Source: Schoenoplectus triqueter | Lineage: Eukaryota > Streptophyta > Magnoliopsida > Poales > Cyperaceae | Direction of reading: 5' to 3' | NCBI GenBank assembly: GCA_964058805.1 | Contig: CAXKVV010000013.1 | Location: 496,001 to 560,000, forward strand | DNA: 64,000 nt | In this document: positions 10,770-22,150 of the stretch, piece after piece | Layout: each line of letters opens with the position of its first letter | Position numbering within the stretch: position 1 is the stretch's first letter | Position numbers and translations under genes: made by a program | Notes under the pieces: generated by a model | Told to the model about the DNA's origin: nothing | Seen by the model: only the letters and a program-made list of their open reading frames with translations | The model's database searches: none

Positions 10770-11828
10770 GAGAGTGACTATACTGGAATTTTTGCTTAAA
10801 ACTATCTTATTATTAAATAAATATATATTAATAATCTAAGAACCAAGTTATTTACATAGATAATCTAACTAAAGACGTGAGTTTATTAACAACGCCCTTA
10901 AAACCCCAATTCTCATATTTTGCGCAATATTAAAATTACTTAAAAAATGTGAATTCAACTCACGCTCTTTAACTCTACAATATATAATTTTATCTTATAA
11001 ATGTACATATTTTCAAGAGCTTTCCAGATTGTATTTAAACGTCGAAATCAGAGTTTTCTATCAAAAATATTGTCCGTTTGAAATTTAAATTATTCTTCAA
11101 TAATTTTTACATAAATTCTATTACATTATTTTATTTTTATATGTATGATTTGAAAAAAAATAATATCGGTTCATAATGTATTAAAATATTAAAGTTACTT
11201 CTAAAAAAATTTAGTTATTAAAATTATTTATTGACATATATATAATTAATGTACATTTATATCATTATAATATTTTTCATAATTAAATTTAAAATATAAT
11301 TTTAAAATTAAATAAATAAATACATAAATATTTTTTAAATCATGTATGTAAAAATGATATAAAATAAAAAATTTGAGGAATTCAGTAAATTTATTAACGA
11401 ATAATTTAAACTTCAAATAGACATTTTTTTTATAGGAAACTCCGATTTGAACGTTTAAATACAATTCAGAAATCTCATAAAAAAGATCTACATGTAAAAT
11501 ATAATAATTATATATAATAGAGTTAAAGGGCGTGAGTTCAGACGTGAGTTCAATTCACGCCTTTTAAATTTAAACTGAAGTGTTAAAGGGCGTGAGTTCA
11601 GACGTGAGTTTAATTCACGCCCTTTAAATTTAAACTAAAGTGCATGAGTTGAACTCTTGTCCTTTAATCTCAGTATTGCGCGGTCAGTTATCGGATAAGA
11701 AAATTAAGGTTTTAAAGGAGTGAGTTGAAGTCACATCCTTAATTAAGCCATCTGTATAAATAACTTGACTCTTAGCTCATTAATGTAGATTTGTTTAAGT
11801 AAAAATTCCATTATACTCTATGGTGACG
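10770..11828. mobile_element. Foldback-like element with very long inverted arms
   Basis: The left arm (about 10,770-11,200) and right arm (about 11,230-11,828) are inverted copies. For example, GGAATTTTTGCTTAA near 10,785 pairs with the complement of TTAAGTAAAAATTCC near 11,800. Likewise AACTCACGCTCTTTAACTCT (10,955) pairs with AGAGTTAAAGGGCGTGAGTT (11,519). The inter-arm loop is short and AT-rich and there is no coding capacity. The right arm carries a 60-bp tandem duplication. The structure fits a foldback or long-TIR (MULE-like) non-autonomous transposon. No target duplication was identified, so the class is uncertain. Confidence 0.7.
11521..11640. repeat. 60-bp tandem duplication
   Basis: 11,521-11,580 and 11,581-11,640 differ at only a handful of positions. 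Each unit contains AAAGGGCGTGAGTT and its near-inverse AATTCACGCC(C/T)TTT, so each can form its own hairpin. Confidence 0.9.
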
Positions 11829-12959
11829 GTCCTTGAATTTGAATCATGAACGGTTCAGAGTCAATCTTCATCCTTAAATTCATGAAACCCGCTTTATTTA
11901 AACTCTTTACTCGTGTAAAGTACTCTAAAAAAAAATAAATTTCCCTTACGAAGTGCTGTCATTACATCATTTTTTTTTCTGAGCAATGTCACCTAGGTCT
12001 ACAAAAAGTTTTTTATATTAAATTGTACTTTCCACAAATTAATTCATTCTCGTTGCTGTCAAAGTAATTAATAATTCTCACCAACTCAAATATTAGATGA
12101 ATTATAAAATTATGGGACATCTTATATTGAAACCTTCGCACAAAAAAATTACATAAGATGCCTTCAACTGATAAAATACAATTTTACACCCATCATTGAC
12201 AATAACAGTAAAATGGTGGAAAGTAGCTAAATTAATTATCATAGCCAAATACAATTTTAGATCACATAGTTCTCAAATTACTCAAATTGAATATATTAAA
12301 TCGAACTGAATGAATTTATTTATCAAATTTATAAAATTAATTTATTAATGACAAATATATTATCTTTATTAACAATTATATATTTACATTTGACAAATAA
12401 TTAAAAAGAACTACCAGAAATATGCAAATGGATATAACTAAAGTGATGAATATTTGTCAACCGAAAATATTTAATTATCCAGGAATATTTATCTTTAAAA
12501 AATCTGAAAAATAGTTACACAATTTAAAAATATAAAAAGTTGCTAATTAATTTTTATAGCATAGATTTGACAAAGCAATTAAAAAAATCTTAACAATGAT
12601 GTGTTAAGATATCTGTTAATAATTTCATTTATTTGTTATTCTAAGAGATGTAAAAATTAACTATGAAAATTTCCTTTTTATGAAAGATGTTTTTGAATTA
12701 CTTTTGATCGAACAAAATAAGGTGCTCACCACTCTGTTGTTCATCCATTTGTTACTTCCAATCATATATTTGCTACTCGAGAAATATAAAATCGTTAACT
12801 CAACAAGTTCAATTGTTTTATTTTCCTTACAGTTAACAAATAGACACTATTAACAAATATATGGCATTATAGAATCCAGTGTTATTTATATATATATATA
12901 TATAAAATAAAAAAAGGAATTTTGAAAAGGAATTTAAAAAATAAATAAATAAAAAATAA
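11829..12959. other. AT-rich intergenic, no gene seen
   Basis: No protein-like frame. A (TA)n microsatellite of about nine repeats lies near 12,886-12,904. Confidence 0.45.
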
Positions 12960-13655
12960 GGGTCTGAGGCTCAAAATGGCCCAAAAAAAGCTGGAATGCG
13001 GCCTAACTTCTAGTGTCAATTTTTGATACTCATATTCTTTTTATCATTTGTCAGAATTTAGCGTTCTTATAATTTTTACAAGCTAACAAAGTGATCTAAA
13101 ATGTATAACAATTTCATGATTTTAGAGCAACCAATAGGAAGAAAATTGCCCCGAAACACAGAAAGGTTATTGATTTCAGAATTCGGATATACTGATATCC
13201 GATACTTGCGAATGCAATAATTTTTTGTACATTTATCCAATTAATGAGTTTTTATACTTTATGAAAAGATTATTAAAATATCTATATAACATTGATGAAC
13301 AACATTATACAAATAGCAGCGCAACGTGGGAAGCCTGAAAATCTATGTATGTGGGCCACAAAAAATAACTGAGAATTATATAACATTGTTCTTAGTACAT
13401 ATCTCAATAATTTTTATTGAAATATATTTTATATAAAATTGCACTTTCAAGCACAAAATTAATTATGAAATAAAATTGAAATGAAGAAATACATCTTTTT
13501 AAGGCATTGATCGAGAACTTTTGTTTATAATTATAATTCTGTATACAATAACTCAAGATTTATTTGTATTTGTCAATAGCGTATAGCACCATAGCCAACT
13601 CTTTGATAATATCAATAAAAATAATTAAGACAAGTTGTAAAAAGTGAAATAGTAA

Positions 13656-13990
13656 TGTTGAATGAATATTGATTTCATTGATTAACCAAGATTGTTTACA
13701 ACGTCTATATATATAGCGTAATCACTCTAACTAGATACAAAAAATAATAAGTACAAAGTAATTACAAGTTGAACTATATTCAGTTACATTCTGTAACTAA
13801 TCTTTACATAACAAATACTATAACAATATTCTATGCATCCTTCTGTGTGGCACTGCATCGCGTGTCATCGGCTCTGCTATGTGTGTCTCTGTCAATAGAA
13901 TTTGCTATTATTACAAGAAATTTACTGAAACTGTATAAGTTTATGAAGAGTGGATTCTGAAGCATGACACAAACGATAATGTCACAATTG
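13656..13990 (-). repeat. LTR-like segment of a copia fragment
   Basis: Read on the minus strand it ends AATATTCATTCAACA, the form of an LTR 3' end. Upstream of that is a TATATATAG run and an AATCAATGAAATC leader-like stretch. It directly abuts the pol fragment, so most of pol is deleted between them. The 5' border is approximate. Confidence 0.5.
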
Positions 13991-14622
13991 GAGAGATGAT
14001 TTTTCACACACTAGTGCTTGAGGTGAAGAGGAAACCAGATACAAACCATTATGTTTGATCTCTGTTAGCAGCACTTGGTGGTTTGCCTGATCCTTAACAA
14101 GACAAGAAACTGGATTAAACTCAACATAGACATTGTTATCAACAAGCAGCTGACTGATACTAAGTAATGGTTTTGAAATATTAGGTACATGCAGCACATG
14201 AGTTAACAATAATGATGTAGAACTAATAGATAATGTACTAGATCCAATGTGAAGAATATTTAACCCCTTACCATCACCGACATAGAGTTGATCAGATCCA
14301 GTATACAGAGCATAAGCTGTGAAAGCATTCAAATCAGGTGTCACATGGGTGGATGCACTAGAATCAAGGTACCAGACATTAGGAGGGGTTGTACCGGGAT
14401 GTACACAGAGAGCTTGAGGTGAAGGCTATGATCTATAGTGTTGCTTAGAGGGAAGACGAGGAGGTGGAAGTTTATAAGTAGAATCAAACCTCTTGTACCA
14501 TATGTCTGTTGTGTGACTAGTAATCTTTTGTGGCCCGCGTTCATAGATTTTTGGACTTCCTGACATTGTATTATTATTTTCATATTTTTTTGTTGTTCAA
14601 ATGACTTAATGTTCTTCATCAA
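13982..14622 (-). pseudogene. Copia gag-pol fragment (protease / pre-integrase)
   Basis: A 120-residue frame (14,344-13,982) carries the post-protease and GAG-pre-integrase region typical of copia: DLNAFTAYALYTGSDQLYVG, VLHVPNISKPLLSISQLLVD and a C-terminal GLYLV. An adjoining frame upstream encodes WYLDSSASTH, the DSGAS-type protease site with Gly changed to Ser. The rest of the integrase, RT and RNase H is absent. A dead fragment. Confidence 0.85.
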
Positions 14623-14942
14623 TATTATAAAATTTTCAATAATTTTTTCATAAATTATAAGAATTTATTAATTGAATAAATGTATAAAAAATTATTGCAT
14701 TCGCAAATATCAGATATCAGTATTCCAAAAATTTTGGGGTGATTTTCTCTCTATTGGTTATTCCAAAATTTATGAAATTTTAGTACATTATAGAAAACTT
14801 TGTTAACTTTTCAAAAAATATAAGAACATTAAATTTTAATAAATTATGAGAAATTTATGAACATTGAAAATTGATAGTCGGAGTTAGATCACGGACTAGG
14901 TCCGCGGTGCAATCTTTTCTGGGGCATTCAGTCTACGGCCCT

Positions 14943-16030
14943 ACTTTTTTTTTTGCAATTTTTTAAAATAATTTTTTATTTTATAATTTCATTTTTTATA
15001 TATAAAGATAACCTTAGAATCCATAGTGATTTACAAGCTGACATAATTACACTGTTTATGCTGATAAATATAGAGCCAAATAAATTAATATTAATATACT
15101 TCCAATTGATAAATTAATCTACATATCGACAGGTATATATACTACTTAACAATTATATCCTTTCAGTTAACATATGATACTCACCAACTGACAATATCCG
15201 TTTCCTTTTCCTCACAATCTCCTCGTAACTTCTGGTTTTTTTAGTTTGAATTAATACAATACCTACGGTTTTTTTTTTTTAAAAAAAATTCTTTACTCGT
15301 GAGCTCGGCTCCAAACGAGGGAGAGGGATTTAGTCTGTGTTTTTTTTTTTAAAAAAAAAAGAGAAGAAAAAAAGAAGTCTGTAGAGTAGGCAACCTAGAA
15401 TTCAGTTCAACGATTTGAATTAATTATTTAGACTTCAAATTTGAAATATGGACGCGTACAAAAGATTTTGTATTTCGTGAAGCTATATATTCATATATAT
15501 ATTATATATATATTTTTTGAACATATATATCCATTTTAATTCAGATTCTAGCAATTTCAGGGGGTACTTGCTTAGTATATATATGGTGTGTCGTGTGCCG
15601 CGTCTAGGCTGGATCGATGCTTTTTTGTAACCACTGGCTAGCTGGCTAACTTGGGGGACCACCAATAATTAAATAGATTTTGAGATAAAAATCTCAAAGT
15701 GCAAGGATGAGCTACTGAAGTTCAAATACTTTACTGTTCCTCCATCAACTGAAAAAGAAAAATAGGAAATTAAGAGAATATTTATCTATTCAGGTATTTA
15801 ATTGTCAAAGACCGAAGAACAATTAACGACAACATGTATAACAAGAACTTTTATTGTCAAGCTATTTACAACATCTATAAATAATTAAAGTGCAGATAAA
15901 AGAACATAATTAAGTTGTTTAGCGCTCTAGCTCGTATATTATTCGGTACAATATTAATTTAAATCCTTCCAAATTAGTGCTGCTTTAAAAGAACTATCAT
16001 CTCATCCCTACTAAATATATGTATCACTAA
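14943..16030. other. AT-rich 3' flank of the RAV gene
   Basis: No gene. Two poly-T/poly-A palindromic tracts lie at about 15,269-15,290 and 15,340-15,361. An alternating AT tract lies at about 15,484-15,514. The part nearest 16,030 is the likely 3' untranslated region of the minus-strand RAV gene. Confidence 0.45.
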
Positions 16031-16825
16031 TTATGTGTTGTTAAGAGATGCCGAGACGTTGAAGCCGAAAAGCCTGATGATCCTATTGGGTTGTAGTACT
16101 ACTGGTAAATCAAGCACTGGAGACGGCCCGATCATGGTTCTCTTCGCATGACATTCGATGAAGAGGTGCACTTCACCGAGTTCATCCTTCACTCGCCAAA
16201 ATTGAACAATGTCGCCAGGTTTCAAGCCCTTCTCTCTAGCAAACTCCGCCCATCCACCGTTCAGCGCATGAGTACCGCTGCTGCTCCAGTATGTGTACCG
16301 GAACCTCCATATCTTACCAGTCTCATCTTCAAAATTGATCATCACTCCTCTGCGAATTGCACCACTGCTGCTTCCGAAGAGCAGGAAGTACTTTTGTGCA
16401 TGCTGCCTTGGAACTAGTAGTCGGTTTTGTGGCCCGACATCACCTGGAGAGACAGTTTTGAAGAAGAGAAGCTCTCGAGCTTTATTTGCATCTAGTTTTA
16501 CATCGCCGGAGCTACTGCACTGCATGTGCCGGCTGCGCTTCAACTCCTCCTGGTATGTGTGCCTGCGGAGCATGCTCAGAATGTCGGTTGTGGTGCGTGA
16601 TTTCAAGAACTGGAGTTCAGCCTCATGATCCATGTCAGATCTGAAGTTGGTTACGGCATGTGTCCGGTGGAGGCACCGTGCAGCGAGGTCGTAAGCCTGG
16701 GCAGCTTCGACCTCGCTACAAAATGTGCCGAGCCATGTTCGTTCGTCATTCTTGTAAATTTGAGCACCCCATTTACCACTCTGCTGCGCCACCACCCCTC
16801 TATATTGGGAAGAAGGCAGCTTCAT
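16031..16825 (-). CDS. RAV-type AP2/B3 transcription factor
   Basis: 264 aa, intronless as is usual for RAV genes. The AP2/ERF domain spans residues 6-62 (YRGVV, WGAQIY, WLGTF, AAQAYDLAA). A linker with DILSMLRRHTYQEELKRSR (81-99) is characteristic of the RAV group. The B3 DNA-binding domain spans about 119-227 (FFKTVSPGDVGPQNRLLVP, GWAEFAREKGLKPGDIVQFW). The C-terminus has RLFGF at 251-255, a variant of the RLFGV repression motif. RAV proteins are nuclear regulators of flowering, growth and stress. An in-frame TGA three codons before the ATG fixes the start. The N-terminal region before AP2 is only 5 residues, against several dozen in typical RAVs, and the protein is shorter than the usual 330-360 aa. 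A CACTA transposon begins 192 bp upstream. Confidence 0.92.
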   Translation of the reverse strand: MKLPSSQYRGVVAQQSGKWGAQIYKNDERTWLGTFCSEVEAAQAYDLAARCLHRTHAVTNFRSDMDHEAELQFLKSRTTTDILSMLRRHTYQEELKRSRHMQCSSSGDVKLDANKARELLFFKTVSPGDVGPQNRLLVPRQHAQKYFLLFGSSSGAIRRGVMINFEDETGKIWRFRYTYWSSSGTHALNGGWAEFAREKGLKPGDIVQFWRVKDELGEVHLFIECHAKRTMIGPSPVLDLPVVLQPNRIIRLFGFNVSASLNNT

Positions 16826-17016
16826 GCTATATCAATTGTTGAAATGCCAGCTGAGAGGTAGGTTAATTTAGGAGAATAGAACTATCTGTTTTGTTTAATG
16901 AAGGTGTATTTATTGTATCTAAAATTGTGTATATGTAAGAGTGTTTTTTCCTTTTTGTTAGTTTTCTTTTTCTTGTAAGGAGGCCTTCCTTGCCACTAGT
17001 AATAATAATTAAGTCA
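16826..17016 (-). promoter_or_regulatory. Residual RAV proximal promoter, cut by the CACTA element
   Basis: Only 191 bp separate the RAV start codon from the transposon tip. On the minus strand a TATA-like ATAAATA lies at about 16,908-16,914, some 85 bp before the ATG, so a minimal core promoter may remain. The more distal promoter is now beyond 32,556. Confidence 0.5.
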
Positions 17017-17044
17017 CACTACTAGAATTTGAGTTATTACCGTG
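17017..17044 (+). repeat. Left terminal inverted repeat of the CACTA element
   Basis: Starts CACTACTAGAATTTGAG and ends TTATTACCGTG. It pairs with 32,529-32,556 with four central mismatches. Confidence 0.93.
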
Positions 17045-17340
17045 GTTAGTTGATGTTTTTTCCGTGATAAATCTGAGTTCTACGGAAATAAGAAGATTGG
17101 CGCGTGGCGCTCAGCATTTCTGTAGACAAGTCCACGGAAGAAATTTGTACGGAAATAAAATCAACGGAATATAGTCTATCTTTTCACGGAAATACTCTAG
17201 AATTTCATATTTCACGGAAATAAGTACAGACTTTCACGGAAATACTCTACTCTGTCACACCCATTATTTTCCATAGATAGAAAAACTTTTTCTGTGGATA
17301 CTTGCACGGAAATAATCCTTTCCATACATTTTTTTATTTT
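17045..17340. repeat. Left subterminal repeat array (CACGGAAAT)
   Basis: About eight copies of (C/T)ACGGAA(A)T lie in the same orientation, including TCACGGAAATACT three to four times. A few inverse forms such as TTCCGTGAT are also present. Subterminal arrays are where the DNA-binding TNPA-type protein of En/Spm binds. The motif here differs from the maize one. Confidence 0.8.
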
Positions 17341-17978
17341 ATATAATATTTTTGTCGTTTATGAAATAATGTAAATAGCATTGTCAAACAGAACAGAACG
17401 GAAAAGTCTTAATACAGTGTCATATTTAACAAGTACATATATAGTTAACTAAAACAAAATAAAAAATATTCCTATTACAGTGTTAAACTTACAATAGCAA
17501 CAAGAATTTAGATTTAATTAATGAGAGTTTACAATTAACATCAATTCTACCCGAATATAGTTTTCAATTAATATCAATAGATTAAATATTTATTTAGAGG
17601 AACTCATCATGTATCATTTTGTAACTCTCATTACAATCCACGTCAAAGATGTTGCCAATCTAAATACTGTAAATTAAGATAAAAATAGGAATAAGTTAGC
17701 TAACTAAAATAGAAATACAAAATAAGTTAGTCAACAATATTGAATTCAATAGAAAATCAATTGCTTGAAGAAGCCCTAATTGAATAAACCCTAATTGAAG
17801 AAACTGATCAAGCATTTGCATGTGATAACTTACTTTTAGCAATGTCATATATATTGAAGATTCATCGTTTGTTATTTTAATTACAACCTTCATCATCTCC
17901 TGCCAATCAAAATGGATATGCATGTGAATAGATTATCAACACAACATTGCACATAAAATTCAATTGATTAATCAAACC
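17341..17978. other. AT-rich CACTA interior downstream of TNP2
   Basis: Probable 3' region of the TNP2 gene. A possible extra 3' exon exists: the frame ending at 17,979 has a GT donor after ...ISSDEG, and an acceptor TTGGCAG lies near 17,907. The alternative C-terminus cannot be settled from sequence alone. Confidence 0.4.
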
Positions 17979-20900
17979 CTAATTGTAAAATTTTATTACA
18001 TTACCTTCATCCGATGAAATGTGCGCATAGGGATCATCATCTTCTTGCTCTATGTCCAACTCATAATTTATGAGGCTATTATTATTATAGGTATCACTTT
18101 CTGTTTCTTGTGACTCATTTGAAATTGTTGGCAATATTGGACCCTCAGATTGTTCGTCTTGAAAAAATTCAACACCTAATTTCCCTTTTCTTTGTGTTTT
18201 CATTGCCACCCACCAATTTTTTCTATCTCCCTTAGTCGATGCATAGGGTAGATAATACGCTTGAACGGCTTGACATGCCAATACAAATGGCTCATAATGT
18301 CGAAGACGAGAAGCATGCTTAACCTCAACAAGGCCACGTGTTTGATCAACTCTAACACCATTTATTATATCAAACCAATTGCAATTGAAAAGAACAACCT
18401 TATTACCTCCTCCGTATTGTAGCTCAACTACTTCTTGTAGAACTCCGTAGTAATCTTGTGGTGCGTCATTACCATCCCACTCTCCTTTGATGCAAACACC
18501 ACTGTTTACCGTTGATTTGTTTTTGGTATATATTTCTGTGTGGAATATGAAACCGTTTACTTCATATCCATGGTAGCATATTGCTTGTTTATCAGGCATC
18601 AGTCCGAGATTCCTTATGTGTAGGTCGCATTCACGTTCAACTTGCACCTTCTTTTTTAACCAATATGCAAATTCATCCTCACGAATTCTATGCAGAGGAT
18701 ATGTGGCTGTAACTTGGTCAGATTTGAATGTATCGAACTCCCTGCGTATTAAAATATGTTCAATTTATCTTGTAATTTGAATATTAGTTTGAATACATAT
18801 CATGAAAAGAATAATAAGAATCAATTTATAAAGAATGTACTCTAAATATGGCTTAATCTCTGGACAATTAAAGAGGATGAAGTTGTGTGCGGCAAGAAAT
18901 TCGCGTGAATCAAGAGTCCTTCGATTTCCCCGACCTAGCGAGCGGCCAAGTGTTTCAAAGATTGACAACTTTCCTTGTGAAGGATTATTTTTGTCAACTT
19001 CGGGCCTTCTACTGTTTGATCGCTCCACAAAATAAGATGAGCAATATGTAGATACCTCTTTGATTAGAGTTGCCTCGACGATTGAACCCTCAACTCTTGC
19101 TTTGTTTGTCACCTTCTTTTTGGTATATTTGTTGCTCCTGTAAATATAAATTTTTAGTTTAATTGTACATACGGTTTGAGATTATGTAACAATTTGAGAA
19201 TTTTATTTGACAAAACCCTAATAAAGCATGAAAATTCTAAAAGAATTATACTTACAGTTTAGATATGTTTCTCAGAATTATAATAAAGCCTAAATATATA
19301 ATACAAAAGCAATATACCTTTCACATGCATACATCCATCGAGGACCCACTGGACCGCCTATCTTCGCCTCATATGCTACATGTATAATCAGATGTTCCAT
19401 GGAGTCGAAGAAACTCGGTGGAAAATGCTTTTCAAGCTTGCAAATAGTGACCACAATTTCCTTTTCTAATTGTTCCATACGGGCCTTATCGAGCTCCTTT
19501 GCACATATCACTCTAAAGAAGTTTGAAATATCACATAAAAGATCCCATATCGAATCGGGCACGAAATCTCGAAATGCAACCGGAAGGAGACGCTCGATGA
19601 ACACATGAAAATCATGGCTTTTAAGTCCATTTAGTGTGCAATTAGTCACATTAACACATCTTGACAAATTGGATGCATAACCATCAGGGAACTTAACGAT
19701 ATCCTTAAGCCAACTCATCACCTGACGCTTTTCTGAAAGAGTTAACGCATAAGGAGCCTTCGGCTTTCGCTTGTCCGCTGTTAGGTTTAACGAGGGTCTG
19801 TTGCAATAAATTTCCAAATCTTGACGAGCCTTTACATTATCCTTGGTTTTATTTGGTATGTCGAAAAGCATGTAAATCAAATTTTCAGTAAAGTTTTTCT
19901 CCAAGTGCATCAAATCAATATTATGGCGCAACAAATTAGTTGGCCAATAAGGCAGTTCAAAAAATATGCTTTTCTTTTGCCAATGGTGGGTTCTTCCATA
20001 TCCAGGAATTTGATCTAAAGGTGCTGTTTTTCCCCAAGTAATCTGCTCTAGCTCGTTCAATTCCTCCAATACTTGCTCTCCCGTCATTGTTGGTGGTCGA
20101 GGATCATGGTCGACCGTATCCTTGATAAAATTGTGCACATCACTACGAAATTCATGATTTTGCTCCAAGTAGCACCTATGACATCCGAACCATGTTGGTT
20201 TACCTCCATTCGGCAATCGAAAAGCTTTTGTTGCACCCATACAATAAGGACATGCTAATCGTCCATGTGTACCCCAGCCACTTAGCATCTCATAGGCGGG
20301 AAAATCACTTACCGTCCAAAGAAGCGATGCCTTCATGATGAAATGTTGCTTTGTTGACACATCATATGTCTCTTTTCCATCCACCCACAAGCTTTTCAAT
20401 TCATCAATCAAAGGTTCCAAAAGTATGTCGATGTCTCGGCCGGGATGTTTCGGTCCAGGAAGTAGGAGTGCAAGAAAGATGGTATCTTCTTTCATTAGAA
20501 GACCGGGAGGAAGATTGTAGGGAAAAACAAATACCGGCCAACAAGAGTAAGAAGCCGCATTCGAGCTATATGGCATGAACCCATCCGTCGAAAGCCCGAG
20601 CCTGACATTACGTACCTACAGAAGGTGCATCACTAGTAATAACCATCACGAAAGACAAAAATATTATCTTCAATAAATAATTATAAAAACAAAGCCTGAC
20701 CTATTATAATATATAGTACATGTTATCTTGTTAAAATTAATACTAACTTGGACATCATTTACGCACCTCTTTAGCAAAATCTTTATGCATCTCATCAAAT
20801 TTCTTCCAAGCCTCACTATCAGCTGGGTGCACCATCATATCGGACTTTTCTCGATTATCTTCCCCGTGCCATCTCATATTTTTTGCACTGGCCTCTATCA

Positions 20901-21747
20901 TGTATAATCTCTGCAACCTCTCTGTGATAGGTAAATAACGAAGTACCTTTCTTGCGATTGACTTTGCTGTCACTGGTTGTTCATACCTCGGTTCGTGGCA
21001 AACATCACACTCTGTCTTATTAATGTGTTGCTTTTGATACAACATGCAGAATTGAGGACAAACATCTATTGTCTTGTACTCCATACCAAGTGCCTTTACC
21101 AATCTCTTTGATTTATAAAAGCTTTCTGGTAAATTTTCATTTCTGGGAAGCATTTCTTTAATGAGAGTCATCATTTCATCAAAGCATTTCTGGCTCAGGT
21201 TGTGTTCAGACTTTAAAGCTAGACATCGTGTAACCGCCGATAAGATATTGTGACTTTCACATTTAAATCTAGTTGCACCCAATTCAATTTCCCATAATGG
21301 CTTCTCTAATGCATTTAGCGCTTCGAAGAAACTTTTAGCTTTTCCCCTAGGTGTCTCTTCCTCGTTGCGTGCATTCCAAGAGAAATCAGGACCTGCAGCA
21401 TTCATGAGCATCTCATCCATTCGATCAACTTCATGGTTTAGTGTTGTTGAAGAGGGTGGGTGATTTATTACATTAGAACGTGGCTCTCCATGCCAGTACC
21501 ATTGTTTATAATTATTACAGAAACCCACTTTGTAAAGATGCATTCTAACTGTGGCTGCAGGATAGTTGAAAAAGTTTTGACAATTTTTACAAGGGCACTT
21601 TATCCACTTGTCTCCATGAACTATGATAACAATAGATGGATTGAAACATGCTTGTTCAACAAATGCCCTAACTTCTTTAACAAAGATTGGATCCAGTTTT
21701 CCATTAGGCAAGCAACGGTTGTACATCCATCCACGATCTGTGGCCAT
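17979..21747 (-). CDS. TNP2-type CACTA transposase
   Basis: Joined by eye from four exons: 21,747-20,767, 20,615-19,318, 19,137-18,841 and 18,741-17,979. All have GT..AG borders, giving about 1112 aa with no stop. Domain order matches the TNP2 family. An N-terminal transposase-associated domain (GWMYNR at about 6-11, then IKCPCKNCQN-like Cys pairs) comes first. The catalytic core carries LSTDGFMPYSS, YSCWPVFVFPYNLPPGLL, LLPGPKHPGRDIDILLEPL, DFPAYEMLSGWGTHGRLACP and NIDLMHLEKN. DUF4218 follows (SHDFHVFIERLLPVAFRDF to GPRWMYACER), then DUF4216 (GEWDGNDAPQDYYGVLQEVV). TNP2 (TNPD in En/Spm) cuts and joins the transposon ends. The start is the first ATG giving the conserved MATDRGWMY; an upstream in-frame extension to 21,855 is AT-rich and unlike the family. 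The C-terminus is the least certain part. Confidence 0.9.
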
Positions 21748-22078
21748 TACAAGTGAACCTATAATGTACAAAGTATTGAATGTTATTATGTTCAAAATTA
21801 TGTTCAATATTTCAGTATCTATTACAAATATTATTGGGATTGAACTCAACAGCAAGGAGCGAATTTATTGGGATTAAACTCAACAGCAAGGAACAAATAT
21901 AAAGAGATTTAACGCAAACCCAGGAGATGGAGAATAACTTACCTTGTCGCCAATTTAAAGGGATTACTCAAGGAGATGAATTGTTGGATAGAGGAGAAAT
22001 CACGGGATGCATCGGCCAAATCAAAAGTGGAGAGTAGAGAGAGGAGAGAGTGGAGGGTAGGGTTGTATATCTTGACAA

Positions 22079-22150
22079 GAAATAATGGTCATTACTCACA
22101 GAAATAATAGTCTTACTCACAGAAATAATGTTCTTACTCACAGAAATATT
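22079..22150. promoter_or_regulatory. ~21-bp-phased TTACTCACAGAAATA array upstream of TNP2
   Basis: TTACTCACAGAAATA(A/T)T starts at 22,092, 22,113 and 22,134, exactly 21 bp apart, with a partial copy before them. It lies about 330 bp upstream of the TNP2 start codon. The same motif with about 20-21-bp spacing lies upstream of the plus-strand PTTA gene. 21 bp is two helical turns, so bound proteins would sit on one face. Confidence 0.6.

Larger units (their letters stand above)
12960..14942. mobile_element. Long-TIR element containing a copia fragment
   Basis: The ends are imperfect inverted copies of about 300 bp (12,960-13,290 and 14,620-14,942). The clearest block is ATTTTTTGTACATTTATCC-like sequence and GCGAATGCAATAATTTTTT (about 13,209-13,240). 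It pairs with the complement of AAAAAATTATTGCATTCGC (about 14,685-14,704). The outer tips read AGGGTCTGAGGC and the complement of TCTACGGCCCT. The interior holds a minus-strand copia LTR-like segment and a pol fragment. The copia piece could have inserted into the element or been captured by it. Low-complexity flanks hide any target duplication. Confidence 0.6.

Noticed and set aside
21748..21855. 36-residue N-terminal extension of TNP2
   Set aside because: It is Ile/Leu/Asn-rich and AT-driven, unlike TNP2 proteins, which begin close to the WMY motif. The internal ATG at 21,747 is the better start.
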